Shown piece by piece: positions 46,048 through 59,585 of a stretch of 64,000 bases of DNA (position 1 is its first letter; every line of letters starts with the position of its first letter). Made by a program: the position numbers and the translations under genes. The notes beneath the pieces were generated by a model, which did no database searches, was not told the DNA's origin, and saw nothing but the letters and a program-made list of their open reading frames with translations. The stretch comes from Paralvinella palmiformis (taxonomy: Eukaryota; Annelida; Polychaeta; Terebellida; Alvinellidae), in assembly GCA_025642065.1 (NCBI GenBank), contig JAODUP010000456.1, forward strand, positions 437,501 through 501,500. Reading direction: 5' to 3'.

Positions 46048-47900
46048 AGGTGACGGGAAAAGAAATTTCACATTTCGAAGTAAATATAACATCACAAACA
46101 ATTATTTTATTCACTATCGGATGCACTACCAGACTCAAAACAAGTGTAACCATCAGCTATCATATTTCGATTAAAATGATCCCAAAATCGAATTTCCAAA
46201 CTTTCACAGGCCATTGCTAGTATCTACTACACTCGCTAGGGGTTATGGTCTGACTTCATCTTCGCCGAACATCACTTGGTGCCACAGCTTGTTTACAAGC
46301 GTTATGACAAGTTGACAGACAAATGTCAGATTTCGACGAAAGTTTTGACATTCTCAGGAATATGAAGACCTACAGCTTTGAACCACTAACGAAAAAGGTC
46401 ACAGACAGTATTAATTGCGAGCGTTTCCCTCCTACTATCGCATAACGTCATTTAAAATAAAGTGGTATTTGTCTGTACACGGGAGCCCGGTGGAAGCATG
46501 GGGCTCTCCCATATAAGCCGAGAACCTACAATGTGTTACTTGTTTACTTGTGATTCTAGCGTAAAAGCGTCTGTAGAATACGAATATATCAGTCTGATAG
46601 AAATCCGCTTAGACAGTTTTCCACAAATCATGTGTTTATAGGGGTACCCTCCAATTTTGCTTTAGCGAATTTCACTGCGTAACATTTCATTTGAACCTTA
46701 TAAAGTCATAATTTGACTGGCGTACAATGGCTACATCCTCAAATAAGATAACAAGTGAAAGCTTATCGTTGAGCAGATTCGATAAAATAAAATAAACATT
46801 ATTACTTGACTTTACAATAACGACAGCAGCACGATTTTAATCATTAACCATACTTTTACATATGTGCGCATTTTATCATTGTCTATTGTTTGCGTATTGT
46901 TTCCTGTCTTGACGTTTCCACGTTGGGATACGTTGGCAAAACAAGTACATCATTACGAAGACGTGCTATTCTTCTTTAATTTACCAAAAATTATATTCAA
47001 ATCGGCTTAGATTATGCAGAGTAATATCTAAAAGAGTACATATATGGAGTTGTGAAATATCGCAATTTCCGGGATTTTACGCAATTCTCAATCAGTGCTT
47101 TTAATTCAAGTTTTCTACATTGGAATATTGTATATAGACATCAATATCATCAGAGGAAGCGATATGTGTTTTTGAATCTAGATTACCTAGGCAATTATGT
47201 GACACATTGTACACATTACACACCTACACTTTTATTCGTCCGGATAATACCTTCCCAGCTTTGTAGGATAACACACCATTGTATTGCAAAAATCCGTATC
47301 TTCCCGCGAAAATCCATATTTTCCTGATCAGCAAGGAATGAGTTGAGCGCGACACCTCGGGACCCCATGATAAACTAGATGTTCTTCTGATACAACAATA
47401 TTGGAATGCATGCTTGTTACGGATGTTTATGTTTACATGTTCGAATCATGTTAAAGATTTCTGGTAAGATATACTTTTTTTGACATTTACATATAATGTT
47501 GTGACATTTACAATACTAAATGTGAATATAGCGTCGTTATGATCCTTATATCTTAAAGGGGAAAATATTGCATAATTTGAACGCTCTTGATAATTTGCTT
47601 CTGTATAATACTTCAATAGCGTTTGCACTAATTCATACCATATGCATGTATAACGCGCTTTTTTCTGCAATATAATTAATGTAGTTGGTGATGGTAGTAT
47701 GTTTCGTTGTATTTTCATTGTATATTCCAGGTTCACCAACGGTAAACAACATGAAATCAAAGCGCACATGCATCCTCCGCCTTCGTGGGATAACTGCAGA
47801 AAACGGCAAACCGTTCGACGACAACACACGGCAGAAAATAAATACAGTTCAAGAATAAAGTCATGCCACAATAAAAGACACAAAATATTTTAGAATAAAC
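46048..47900. other. 5' interior of the TTAA element, no clear coding
   Basis: Non-repetitive sequence, less AT-rich than its surroundings. Frames at 47052-47327 and 47446-47883 are unrecognised. Confidence 0.45.
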
Positions 47901-48026
47901 TACCTACTCAATTTGATCAGACAACTAGTTTTCACAAACAGTGCTACACAGACTTTACTGCATTGCCCATTGCAAATGAGGAACATGATTCAGCTAGCAC
48001 ATCAAGATCACAGTTACTGCGTTCCA

Positions 48027-49690
48027 ATGTTGAACGTACACAAGCAAGTTCTACGGGCACCTTTGATACAAAATGCCTTTTTTGCAATTCCATGACGAAA
48101 TAACTTGGGAAAGCCTAGCGGGAAGTGTTGGAGACCTGTATAACTGATCAGGGAGAGAAAAGCATCAACGATGCATCTGAACTTCTCCAGAATAATGTGA
48201 TGCTTACAAAGTTAGGAGGTGTCGATATGAAGGCAAAGGAAGTAAAATATCACCACTCCTGTAGGAGAAGTTATATACACCTTTGTAAAGCAGCAGTAAA
48301 GAAAAACGACTTTGGCATTATATCTTCAAAAATGGTTGCTCACAAAGCAGCATTCCAGGAACTCCAGAAGCATTTCGATGCAACATTGGTGGCAAATGAA
48401 GGAGCAGAATATTTGTTGTCACTACACATGCGTTACTTAGCCTTGCTTAGGGATGATGATAGCTCGTATCCTGCTAGAAGCTTGGCTCACAAGATCAAGA
48501 AAGCATATCCAAGCGAACTGAGCAGTCATTGCATAAGTTGAAAAAAGGGGACAATCATATACAATATTTACCTCAGTCAAGATTTAGCAATCAAACATGC
48601 TAATTTCTACGATCATGCAGTGCAAGAAGATGCATTCTACTACCTTCGGTCCCTGATCTTGAGGATTCAAAGCACACAAGATGACTTTCCAAGCCCAATC
48701 ACAGCAGAAGCGTTGAACGTAGGACAGGCAGAGCCACCCGATGCTGTCATAGAGTTTTTCAGAGTGTTGTACACAGGATCCAACAAACCATTTGGGGACG
48801 AACGTGTCGACAGACTTGTGAAATCCATGTCTGATGATGTTCTGTTCGTCACAACTAGAGCCAGAACAAAATCAGGGAAACACCTCTTTATGGGGACTTG
48901 CATTCAAAAGTTTGACAGGAAGCAGAAAGGTTGTTGAGATTCTGAGCAGATTTGGACACTGCATCAGTTATCACACAGCTGAGGCACTAGAGACCTAATT
49001 AACTTATCGTAACTGTGCTACATCCAATAAAATCACAAAACTAGTTAGGCTATTTATGAGTGTAGCGTGAGACAATTATGATGAGCTCACAGATACACTG
49101 TCAAGTGGCGGGACCTTGCACGGCACTGTAGGTAGCTGAACGAGTCATTCCAAGAGCTTCCTTCCCAGCGACAGCTACCTTCAGTGGGCAATATGGAGAA
49201 TGCCGTGACCAAGCATACCAAGACCAAAGGATCTCACTAAAATATAATATAGATATATTCTGGGTGATGAGCAGTGCACTGGACAAAACACCATTTTGGA
49301 CAGGCTGGAACTCGCTTGTCACCGAAGATCCACTCCTCAAACAGCGAATTACCTAAATAGAGAACTTGCATCTCCCTCCTACACGGCTAGGTGTAGTGGT
49401 AGAGACGCTACGTCTTTCTCAGCGTGTGGCTCACGAATGCAGAGAAGAATTTATCATCGTCCACTTCAACTTGGCTATAGCTAAACCAGCTCTACAAATC
49501 CAAACTCAGAAACTTCCACTTACAACAACGTCTTCATCTGCTTTGGACCCTTCCAAATTGAGCTCCCATACTTCGGTGCACTGGGACACTTCCTCTATTA
49601 CTCTGGGGCCCCACAAATACTCATAGAAACAGGAGTACTTGCACCTGGATCGGTGAACGGATTTCTACACGGAAAACACTTTAATCGGTG
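48027..49690 (+). pseudogene. Broken zinc-module protein of the TTAA element
   Basis: Near 48073-48100 a frame reads K-C-L-F-C-N-S-M-T-K (Cys-x2-Cys). The frame 48125-48541 continues with T-C-I-T-D-Q-G-E-K, then K-Y-H-H-S-C-R-R-S-Y (His/Cys pair), and 48620-48937 with F-R-V-L-Y-T-G-S-N-K. Later frames give H-C-I-S-Y-H-T-A-E-A-L and, at 49525-49680, N-V-F-I-C-F-G-P-F, Y-F-G-A-L-G-H-F-L and G-S-V-N-G-F-L-H-G-K-H-F-N-R. The C-x2-C...H-x3-C layout recalls the N-terminal module of the 16677 protein. Multiple stops; inactive. Function unknown. Confidence 0.6.
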
Positions 49691-50806
49691 AGGAAGTGAT
49701 TTAAACACTTTATCTGTTAAAGTGCATCATTTAGTCTGTATTTTATATGATTTTGATGACAAACGCATAACCCCGGATTGAAAAATTATAATGCAGGTGT
49801 AAGTAGCTCCATCCTCTACTAGCGACATATTTCCAAGTTCTCCACTTCCAAAATTTTCTGGAGGACACCGGCCCATTGCCTGAAGCCTTTATGTCTGCGT
49901 AGCATCTTCCAGATATGGGCTGACTTCCGATGCATTTCACGCAATAGAAGGAAACAATGGTTACATGTTGATCATGAAGAAGAATACAGAGTGTACAGCA
50001 CTAACCCTCAGTGGTCATCATGGCCACGGCTAGGTTCTGGATGTTATACATTGAACTTGTGCATATATTCCAACTATTCAGTTGAGCATACAGAACGAAT
50101 ACTCTGCAGCTGTTCATTTTTACCTTGTGCCAAATGTATCCCATCTTCTTCGCTGGGAATTGACCCAACTATGCGCGATGGATGGTGCGTTACTATAACA
50201 ATTTGATAAACATGGAAAACACACATCCTGGAGTTCGAGAATCCTTAGAGACGAACCAACAAATAATTTTCGCAAACTCAAGTTGACATAACACTCGAGC
50301 AGACAGTGAATGTAGATGTTATATCAAGACTGACAGGAATTGCTTCGTTCAGACAGTGCAAGAGAACGGTGGATGATCACTAGAGCTGTCAGAAGTTGTG
50401 CGCACATATGTAAATCTATAAATGTTGTTGTTTCGGGCCGGGTTTTGGCGGCACTTAAACGTCGGATATAATCATTGGTATTTGATGTATGTTTCTTTGT
50501 ACAATTGTATGCGACACAATACACCATTTTATATGTTTAATAAAGACAATATGGAACGGGTTACACAGGTTAAACAAGGCTACGTGGAGTGTTTAGGGTC
50601 TGTGTTTGGCAAAGATGACGTAACATTCCGAAGTTTTCCGAAGATTCTCGATTAAAGTTTCGGCCATGTGAGATGCTAGCGAAGCAAGTTTTAAAACCAC
50701 TGTAACTTTATTTCTAGGAAACATTTTAATATATCTCTGATTGAAATTGATTTTACTATATAACACTAACATTTTGACTAATTTGGGAAACCTTTTTCCG
50801 TTACCT
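49691..50806. other. 3' interior of the TTAA element
   Basis: Some frames (49905-50210, 50422-50655) may be the decayed end of the coding sequence. No domain recognised. Confidence 0.4.
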
Positions 50807-51016
50807 TTAAAACACGTTTAGGTGCTACTATCAATTTGCTAGTACAATGTATTGTTTCTAGTTTGTTTTACTATCATTTTAGCTCTTGTGCTAGATGGAC
50901 GAAAATACTTAATTTCTATTTTTTTTTAAATAATTTGTTATGTTATGTGTACTTCACTGTATCATATGTGTATGGAATTTTATATTGTGAAATAAATTAT
51001 TTAAGTTTAATTGAAT
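50807..51016 (+). mobile_element. LINE family A, copy 3, right part (3' end)
   Basis: Resumes with ttaaaacacgtttaggtgct, the same as copy 2 at 33523, and ends with gtgaaataaatt plus an attgaatt tail. Confidence 0.88.
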
Positions 51017-51130
51017 TAATATTTGTTATCCACGCAAATACCTGAACAGTTTGCAATGGCAGACATTAATATTTGTCATCTGTGTAAATACCTAAAGATT
51101 TTATAATGATAAACATTAATATTTATTGAT
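51017..51130. repeat. 50-bp minisatellite, right fragment
   Basis: Two to three units matching 45399-45499 (attaatatttgttatccacg; cctgaacagtttgcaatggc). Confidence 0.8.
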
Positions 51131-51269
51131 ATTCATGTGTGATAATAATTAATTATTTAATAATTAATTCTAAACTTTCAGTGATAATTTGCTTGCATAA
51201 AACCAGACTGATAACGTTCTTGGGTCAATTTTATATATTTAGCTGTTCAGTTCCTTGAAGGGCAATATA
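51131..51269. other. Short AT-rich spacer
   Basis: Nothing recognised. Confidence 0.5.
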
Positions 51270-52520
51270 TTATTTTATTGTCTGTCAGTTGTCTAGGTGT
51301 GTCAATTGTTTTATGTTGTATACTAGCCAGTGTGTCAAGTATTTTAAGTTTTGTTCTAGTGAGTGTGTCAATTGTTTTATTATGTGTGCTAGCCAGTGTG
51401 GTGAGTGTTTTATGTTGTATGCTAGTGAGTATGCCAACTATATTATGTTGTGTACAAGTGGGTGTGACAAATCTGTTATGTTGTGTGCTAGCTGGTGTGG
51501 CAATTTTTATATGTTGTGCGCCAGCAAGTGTTTGATGTTGTGTGATAGCAGGTGTGGGATATATTTTATGTTGTGAGCTAGCGAGTGTGTCACGTGTTTT
51601 ATCTTATGTGATAGCATGTGTGGGAAGTATTTTATATTGTGTGCTGGCGAGTGTGACAAGTGTTTTATGTTGTATGCTAATGAGTGTGTCAACTATTTAT
51701 GTTATGTACTAGTGGGTGTGGCATTTATTTTATGTTGTGTGCTAGCTGGTGTGGCAAATATTTTACGTTATGCACCATAAAGTGGTTTATGTTGTGTGCT
51801 AGTGGGTGTCGGAAGTGTTTTATGTTGTGCGATAATGAATGTATCAACAAAATTATGTTGTTTACTAGTGGGTGTGACAAACGTTTTATATTGTGTATTA
51901 GCTGGTGTGGCAAATGATTTATGTTATGCGCCACCAAGGGTTTCATGTTGTGCTACAGAAGGAGTGGGAGATGTGTTATGCTGTGTGCTAGCTGGTGTGG
52001 CAAGTGTTTTATGTTATATCCTAGTGAGTGTGTCAACTATTTTATGGTAGCTGGTGTGGCAAATCTTTTATGTTGTGCGCAAGCGTTTAATGTTGTGTGA
52101 TAGCGGGTGTTGGAAGGGCTTTATGCTGTGTGCTAGTGAATGTGTGAACTATTTTATGTTGTATACTAGTTGGTGTGACAAATATTTTATGTTGTGTGCT
52201 GCTGGTGTGGTAAATTTGTTATGTTGTGCGCCAGCAAGTGTTTCATGTTGAGTTATAGCAGGTCTGTGAGATGTTTCATGTTGTGTGCTAGCGAGTGTGT
52301 CAAGTGTTTTATGTTAGTGATAGCAGGTGTGGCAAATATTGTGTTGTGTGCCAGCAAGTGTTTCATGTTGTGTGATAGCTGGTGTGGGAAGCGTTTTACG
52401 TTGTGTCTTAGTGAGTGTGGCAATTGTTTTATGTTGTTTTTGTGAGTGGGGCGTTTTATTTTAGCAAGCGTTTCATGTTGTGTGCTAGCGAGTGTGTCAA
52501 GTATTTTATGTAAGTGAATG
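51270..52520. repeat. 33-bp minisatellite
   Basis: About 37 imperfect units near tgttttatgttgtgtgctag then cgagtgtgtcaag. The unit length is 11 codons, so many open Cys/Val/Leu-rich frames arise on the plus strand and His/Asn-rich ones on the minus strand. None is called a gene. Confidence 0.93.
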
Positions 52521-53840
52521 TGAACATTTAATCTAAAGATAAATCTGAGGATTATAAAAGTTAACTATAACGTGTAATAAATAAGTTATTAATATTTAAT
52601 TAGACTTTCACTTAAATCATTATTTTGATTTACGTATGTTCTGATGACACTGTAAATCTCCTGGATCTAGATGATACTAGTAGATGTCAGATATATTTCT
52701 AGAGCGTTAAATTCCCCCCCCCCTCCCCTTCCAACACCACCATATGTCCCAGATACAACTAAATTTATTATATTTCAGTTTATTTCCATTTTATCAAATG
52801 TCCTACAAAATTAATTAACACCAATTATAACTCCATACTAACATTCTGACTTTTAAAACTAGTTCCATTCAAATACATTATTTATTTTACTGATAATATC
52901 AATCCATAAATAACCTTAAAAACAACAATTTAGGACAGGATTAATCTACATTATTAAAATTAATAAACACAAAACACACATAATATATAATACTGCTCCA
53001 AGTCTAAATGATGCTTAGATGTATCAGATATTAAATAATAAATTATTAAAAGTAATTATCCAAAGCTCACTAGATTGTAAATAAATATAATATCACAAAC
53101 ATGCACGTCAGGTACATTATATAACATATATAACAACAAATACATTATTATAATAATTGTGTATAAATACATCATTTAAATGTATAAACATTGATTAATT
53201 TGATATTTATGTGATTATTTTGACACTTTATTCTGAAACAATGAGATGCTTTGGCACAGAATCACAATACCAATGTCAGCCTATCACAGAATTTATTTTA
53301 TCACAGTTAATATTTAATACTTTATAACTGTAGAACTTGGCACTGTTAATGTGTCACAATCTCACACTTATTGCGCTGGAACAACAAACAGGTGGGACCA
53401 ACGTAGAACTAGACACTGTTAATGGATCACAGTGTCATATCTGTTGCTCTGTAACAATAATAATATTTGGCTAACTATCACAGAGACAATCAAACACTCT
53501 ATTTGATACGCTTATTGTAGAACTAGACACTGTTAATGGTCTGACACCTTGACCACGAGAGAAACATTAAAAAAATGTTTGATTTATTATTAAACAACAT
53601 CTACATTACTCACTAATGCATATCAGGGACACATCTGATTTATGAGATCACAGAAAACAGATACTTCTGATTAAATCACAAGAAAACATTTGATACACCA
53701 TCCCAAAACTTCTTGTTGGAAACCTAATTTTTTGGTGAGGCCACAATTTTTCTGTGGGAGGCTAAAATCTTGTAAAAACGTTCCAGCTAAATATAGGATG
53801 GGAGAAGACATTTACATACTTACATACAAAGGTGTAACCA

Positions 53841-53873
<33 letters not shown>

Positions 53874-54069
53874 ACACACACACACACACACAAACACACA
53901 TCTGTAAAATATTAGATTATAATAACAATAAACACAACTAAAACAACACCAGTTTCTAAGCAAATAATAATGGATATTAGTTATAAAATAATCTATTAAT
54001 TGATAAACAGGAAAAGAAATTTCAGAGACAATTAATTCGTAATATTAAAATAAACATTAAGCTGAAATT
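52521..54069. other. AT-rich sequence, 3' flank of the dynein gene
   Basis: A loose repeat around tagacactgttaatg occurs near 53335-53540, and a (TA)n(CA)n microsatellite lies at 53840-53900. Because the dynein gene is on the minus strand, its 3' UTR should lie just left of 54070; gaatta and attaat tracts are present but no clear aataaa on the complement could be singled out. Confidence 0.5.
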
Positions 54070-54306
54070 TCAATCATCTAGTTGACAAAGAAGAGCAACT
54101 CCACGCATAATCCAAAAATGATGATTCTCAGAACTTGGCAGCATGACTGAAGTGACAAAGTTTGTTGAATGGCCAGTTGATGAGAGTGTACCAGCACGGG
54201 TTGATGTACGATACAGAGGACATTCATAGAGTTGCATCTCATCGTCTGATGTCTTGAAGAGGGTCAGTGGTGATTCTAGACTCGTTGTTGTCTGTTGTTC
54301 AGTGGT
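54070..54306 (-). CDS. Dynein heavy chain last exon and stop codon
   Basis: Acceptor tttacag. 78 codons plus TGA. It includes [40 protein letters not shown], the canonical dynein heavy chain end. Confidence 0.97.
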   Translation of the reverse strand, partial: TTEQQTTTSLESPLTLFKTSDDEMQLYECPLYRTSTRAGTLSSTGHSTNFVTSVMLPSSENHHFWIMRGVALLCQLDD

Positions 54307-57300
54307 CTGTAAACAGAACTATCATGTATTATAATGAACATTGTGACAAGAAATAATATTTTGGCGTTTTGTTAACAAAGATATAAAGTACCAATATTGA
54401 AAATTATAAAATAAAATATATTTTGTGTATGTATTGTGAATGTGCAGTGTGCAGTGTATGCATGTGAATGTGCGGTAGTGAGTGAGAGAGACAGGAAGGG
54501 TGGGAGATAACAAACATGTGCAAGTGTAAATATACATGTGTACATGATAAATAATACACGGTGTACACTGTGTAACACTACAGTATTAATGTCATTTCTA
54601 TCTATAACACCGTGATCAGTGTATCAACTCGGTATTCTGTTAGTAAACGCTAACATCTAAAGATGACATCCAGTCATATCATCAAGATTAAAATTTATTT
54701 ATGACATCCAGCCATATGGTCCACACTAACAACCATATATGACATCCAGCCATATGGTCCACACTAACATCTATATATGACATCCAGCCATAGAGTCCAC
54801 ACTAACATCAATTTATGACAAGCCATATGGTCCACACTAACATCTATATATGACATCTAGCCATAGAGTCCACACTTGTATCTAAAATAAATTCTTGACA
54901 CAAGAAGCACTTGTAACTGTAACTGCCTTTGTTACATCTTGTATAGACTATTTTAACTCTTGGTTATATGACATATCTGATTATAACATCAATCGCCTTC
55001 AGCGAATTCAGAATAGTTCAGCTTGAATAGTGCCAACTACTCGAAAATGTGATCATATCAAAAACTACATTGGCTACCTGTTAGAGAACGTATCCATTTC
55101 AAGATTTTATTAATAACTTATAAATGTATTAATGATATGGCACCTGTATGAACTGGTGTCCATTAGAAAGTCATCCCGAAAACTCAGGTCATCCAGTCAG
55201 ATAATATTGCAGGTGCCACTGTCTCGGCTCAAGTCATATGGTGATTGTGCGTTTAGTGTTACAGCCCCCATTTTGTGGAATAGGTTGCCGGCAGATATTA
55301 GAAATGCGTCGTCTCTTGAAAAGTGTAAATCTGTTCTAAAAACATTCCTGTTCAACATTGCTTTCACAGATAAATAATAAATATCTTTTAAATCTCTTAT
55401 AGGGCTTTTATGGACATATTATTTTGGGTATTATTATATTACATTTTATTTCTACAGCACCTTTGAATGGATCCTGCTAGCAAGGGTGCTTTATTAAATA
55501 TACATTATTATTATAATTATATATGACATCCAGTCCTGATCCAGACTGACGTATACAAATATTAAATTATGATGTTTCTGGTTTTACTTCAAAAGGATGT
55601 CATTACCAAAGAGATACTCGGGTGTCTAGAATTATCAAGATCTTATTCTAAAAATAACTCACAATCCAGAGTGTGTTCAATATGGATCAGTTCAGTTATG
55701 TTGTTTAACCTCAGTACTGGACACACCTGGGACATGGGGCTCAGAGGCGAGTGACCAGGTAAACATATCCCACAGACACAGGTAATATTGTGCCAGATTC
55801 AACCCCACAACTACTGCACCATTGGAATGCCCATTGAGGGTTTGGGACTTAATGTTTGAGTGATTTATGTGAATCATGGATCCAATGGTTCTGACAGCTG
55901 AGATATACAACAACAACAACAATGACCACTACTACTACTACTGCTACAACAACAACAACAACAACAACAATATATACAACAAAGTGTTAGTAAACAGAGA
56001 TACAAACATGCACAGAATAGACATCTTACCATACACTCAGTAGATGTACTCAATCTACTTAATGGTAGAGATGGCGAGTTTGTAGCGAGCTTAATAAAGA
56101 GAAGGTAGCATATTGTAAAAGCTTTAAGGTAAACGTTCCGATGTAGATCAGTCAGTTTTCTTCTAAATTAAATACTTCTATATTTCTTTATATCTTATAA
56201 CAAAACAATGACCTTTATAATTGCTGTTGAAAAAGGTTTATTTACTAGAATTTAACTCAAAATTTAAAAGTAAACAGTATTAGCTCTAACTAGACTTTTA
56301 CAGGTAACAGAATGTAACAGGTGATGTGTGGCTATATTTAGACTACTATTTATGTCATTTCTGTTTCGTTAATCCAAGTCACATTACGCATCTCGGCATA
56401 AAATATCACTTCTCACATTTTGGTTGCCTCAAGAATCATCCAGCGTTTGTATTAATATTTGGTAATAGTGCCTTTTGGGCACTTCTATAGCACACACACA
56501 CACACACACACACACCCACACACACGATACCATATAAACCAACATATTATAATGACATACCATAGTTGGTATGAAGTGTATTTCAGGTAGACGAGAGAAG
56601 CGTGCTCCAGAAGCCAAATCTATGACAGCTTTGGTCTTCAAATCCCAACAAGCTCCATCCAGATACAACCCAAATACAAGTACGCCATCTTCTGGCTTGT
56701 TGTTGCCCTGTAATATAAATATTACTTTAGGGAATAGACTGATATAGTAATATAATAGTTACCAGAAAACTTAACACTGAATCATCACACATGCACACAC
56801 ACACACACATATACAAATTAGTATTATTCAGTTGATATGTTTAATCTTTGAGCTGATCAAACCTGGATATGGAGTGACTATGTCACAGTGTTCATAAACT
56901 TCTGGGAGTTTCCAGGACATTTGTTCATCAGAATATCTATTTCTCCAGGATCCAATCAATATTTTCCAGGAGTATTTTGATATTTGATTAATGGAACAGA
57001 TACGCGATGCCATTTTTTATATGTGAATGTCAGACAATAAGTACCGGTATATGCAGAGATCCACGAATCATAATGTATGTACACCACAAATCTTACAATA
57101 CCACAAACCATGAATACTAAACTTATTCATTTTTTCTTTTATTAAAAGTGCTCAATGGAAAAGATATTCCTTTTAATGAAGCCTAAATAATTAGCAATTT
57201 ATATACATTCATCTTTTAATAATTTAACTTTTTCATCAAGTTTTATTTTTAAGTCTGCTAATTTTTGACTTTATCCACAGAAAGAAGTAAACCTCTGCAT

Positions 57301-59543
57301 GGCTATATTACTATAGTATATGATAATAAGCACAGTTTGTGTGTGTGTGCGTGCGTGGGCACACATGTATGTGTGCGTTCTTCATGTGAATAGTTTTCCT
57401 TATGATTGTAGTTTCCTGTAACATGCTGTAATGTTAATCACGGAGGTAGTAATTTAATACACTAGATGGCAGCACATCACATGCCATTTAATTTTTCCCC
57501 AAGCATTTTGACGTCTTAGTGACTAGACCTATCTTGTTGGAAATTGACCACACAAAAAACACAACATGACCTTACGTTACAGTATGGCCTCATAAATATC
57601 ATCATATTACGCAGATTTGATTGTGAGTGCATGATCATGATGATATTGATACAATAAAAATAGACAGAGCATCGCATCAGGAATGCGAGGGCGGGCGTCA
57701 CAGAGCAATGCTGGCAGCGACAGTCCGTATTTCCTGCTCACACCTCTTACAACCTCTTTCGTGGCCGCCAACATCTCAATATCTCAGTATTTTCCATACA
57801 TGACTTCACTGATAATAAAATCAGACAAAGAGTGACATCATGTTTGGAATACCTGCGACGTATAGTCATTTATTTTGACAGCTAAGCATGCAACTTGTTT
57901 GATCTAAGCTCCCAGCTTGATAAGCCAGAGTTTTCAAAATGTGTAGGGAGAATGTCCTTTTCAACTGAGTTTTTCCGGGGTGTATTTAAACACAAGGACT
58001 ATTCAAAGACTTTCCTGGACTTGTATTAAAATCAAATATATTTCAAGAATTCCAGGATGCATGTGAACCCTGATATAAGGATACATATCCCCAAAATACA
58101 GGTATGAAGTGGATTGAAGCACATGATCAGGGGGGTTGTAACATACTACTCTAACCACTCTGTCAACTGAATACTCCTGTACTACATACTTACACCAAAT
58201 ACAGCTTTAGTTTATTTAGCTGAGATACCAAATATTTACAAACTACTGCATCATAAAATAAATTAATATTATATTATGATTGAATATTAAAGAAATATGA
58301 TACTTTCTATTATCCACTAACTTTGAATGTCTAATTGTAAACATTATTACCTTAAAACCAAGTTCTTTGATGTCTAGTTTCATCTTGACATCAGTAAGAG
58401 ATTCATCAGTCTCGCCACCAGATGGCTTTACATCAAAGTTAAATGATAAAGAGTCAACCGAGACCTTCGTCTTCCTGGCATGATTCTGAAGGACAGCTGT
58501 TAGGAAACCTGTAAAATATAACCGGATAATAATAATAATCTATATTTAATAAAGTACCCTCACTAATATAAACTGCTTCCTAGATACTGAACCAATAATG
58601 TGAGATGTTAGCATTATAAAGAACTAGCTTAATTTAGATATTTGATATTATTATATTTAGAGACTGTTTCTTGTTTCTATATAATATCAAGTTCTGTATT
58701 TACGTGTATATGACAAACTTCCCTTAAATAAAGCAGATGAAAATATTAATCAGGTGAAAACAAGGAAATCATATAGGCTGACCTAATTAGAGAAGTTTTA
58801 TTGTAAACAAAGATTTTGTCAGTTACTGTCAGTTTCATCAACCATCATCAACTCTATTGATGATATCTTTTTACCTTGAGGGAAGAAGAATGCTGGAAGC
58901 CAAAAGCTTCGAGGTTCAGTCACTTTCATGTCTATATCCTCGTGCTTCTCTGCCATTTGCTGTTGCAGATGAAGCTGCTGCATCTGTTGCTGTAGCCGCT
59001 GTTCGTTTGCCAGAGTAACTGGATCTCTAGGTGTCGTACGTCCGGTGTTACCGAGACCTCCCATCTGCACACCCAATGTTGGTTGCTTCAATGTCTCAGC
59101 CTGGACGCTCTTCTCCAGAGAGACAGCATTCCGGATCATCAGTTCAGCTGTGTCGACGACGAGTTCTGACCAGCTGCTGAAGAAATCCACTCTCTGGATC
59201 AAGTCAGTGATCCAGGCTCCGAGAGGCTTGCATGACTCATATGAAACATTCTGCAATACAGTATTTTGTAAAATGAATTCAATAATTCCTACAACATAAT
59301 ACTACATGGGCGTAGGATAATACTGGATTGTATCAAAACTGTATCAAACATAAGGAGTGAATATCTTTATTAATCCTTTTTTCTATAAGACATCCAAATG
59401 ATACCATATCTACTAAATGTAAATAAGTAAAACCAGTTGATTAATATAATAATATATTTCTACAAATTAGATAATGTTTTGTATGATATTAAATATAATA
59501 ATATATTATTTATAAATGCTACTTTTGTCTCTCCCCCCTCTCT

Positions 59544-59585
<42 letters not shown>

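Larger units (their letters stand above)
46048..50806 (+). mobile_element. 4.76-kb DNA transposon with TTAA target duplication
   Basis: The left end aggtgacgggaaaag and the complement of the right end aggtaacggaaaaag match at 13 of 15. TTAA stands at 46044-46047 and again at 50807-50810. The uninterrupted family-A copy at 33520 reads agttttaaaacacg with a single TTAA, so the empty site is visible in this window. TTAA duplications are known for the piggyBac and Kolobok superfamilies. It carries a broken plus-strand zinc-module gene (48030-49690). I cannot choose the superfamily. Confidence 0.88.

Noticed and set aside
51278..52445. Cys-rich repeat proteins
   Set aside because: They arise from a 33-bp minisatellite open in several frames; no start context or splice signals support them.
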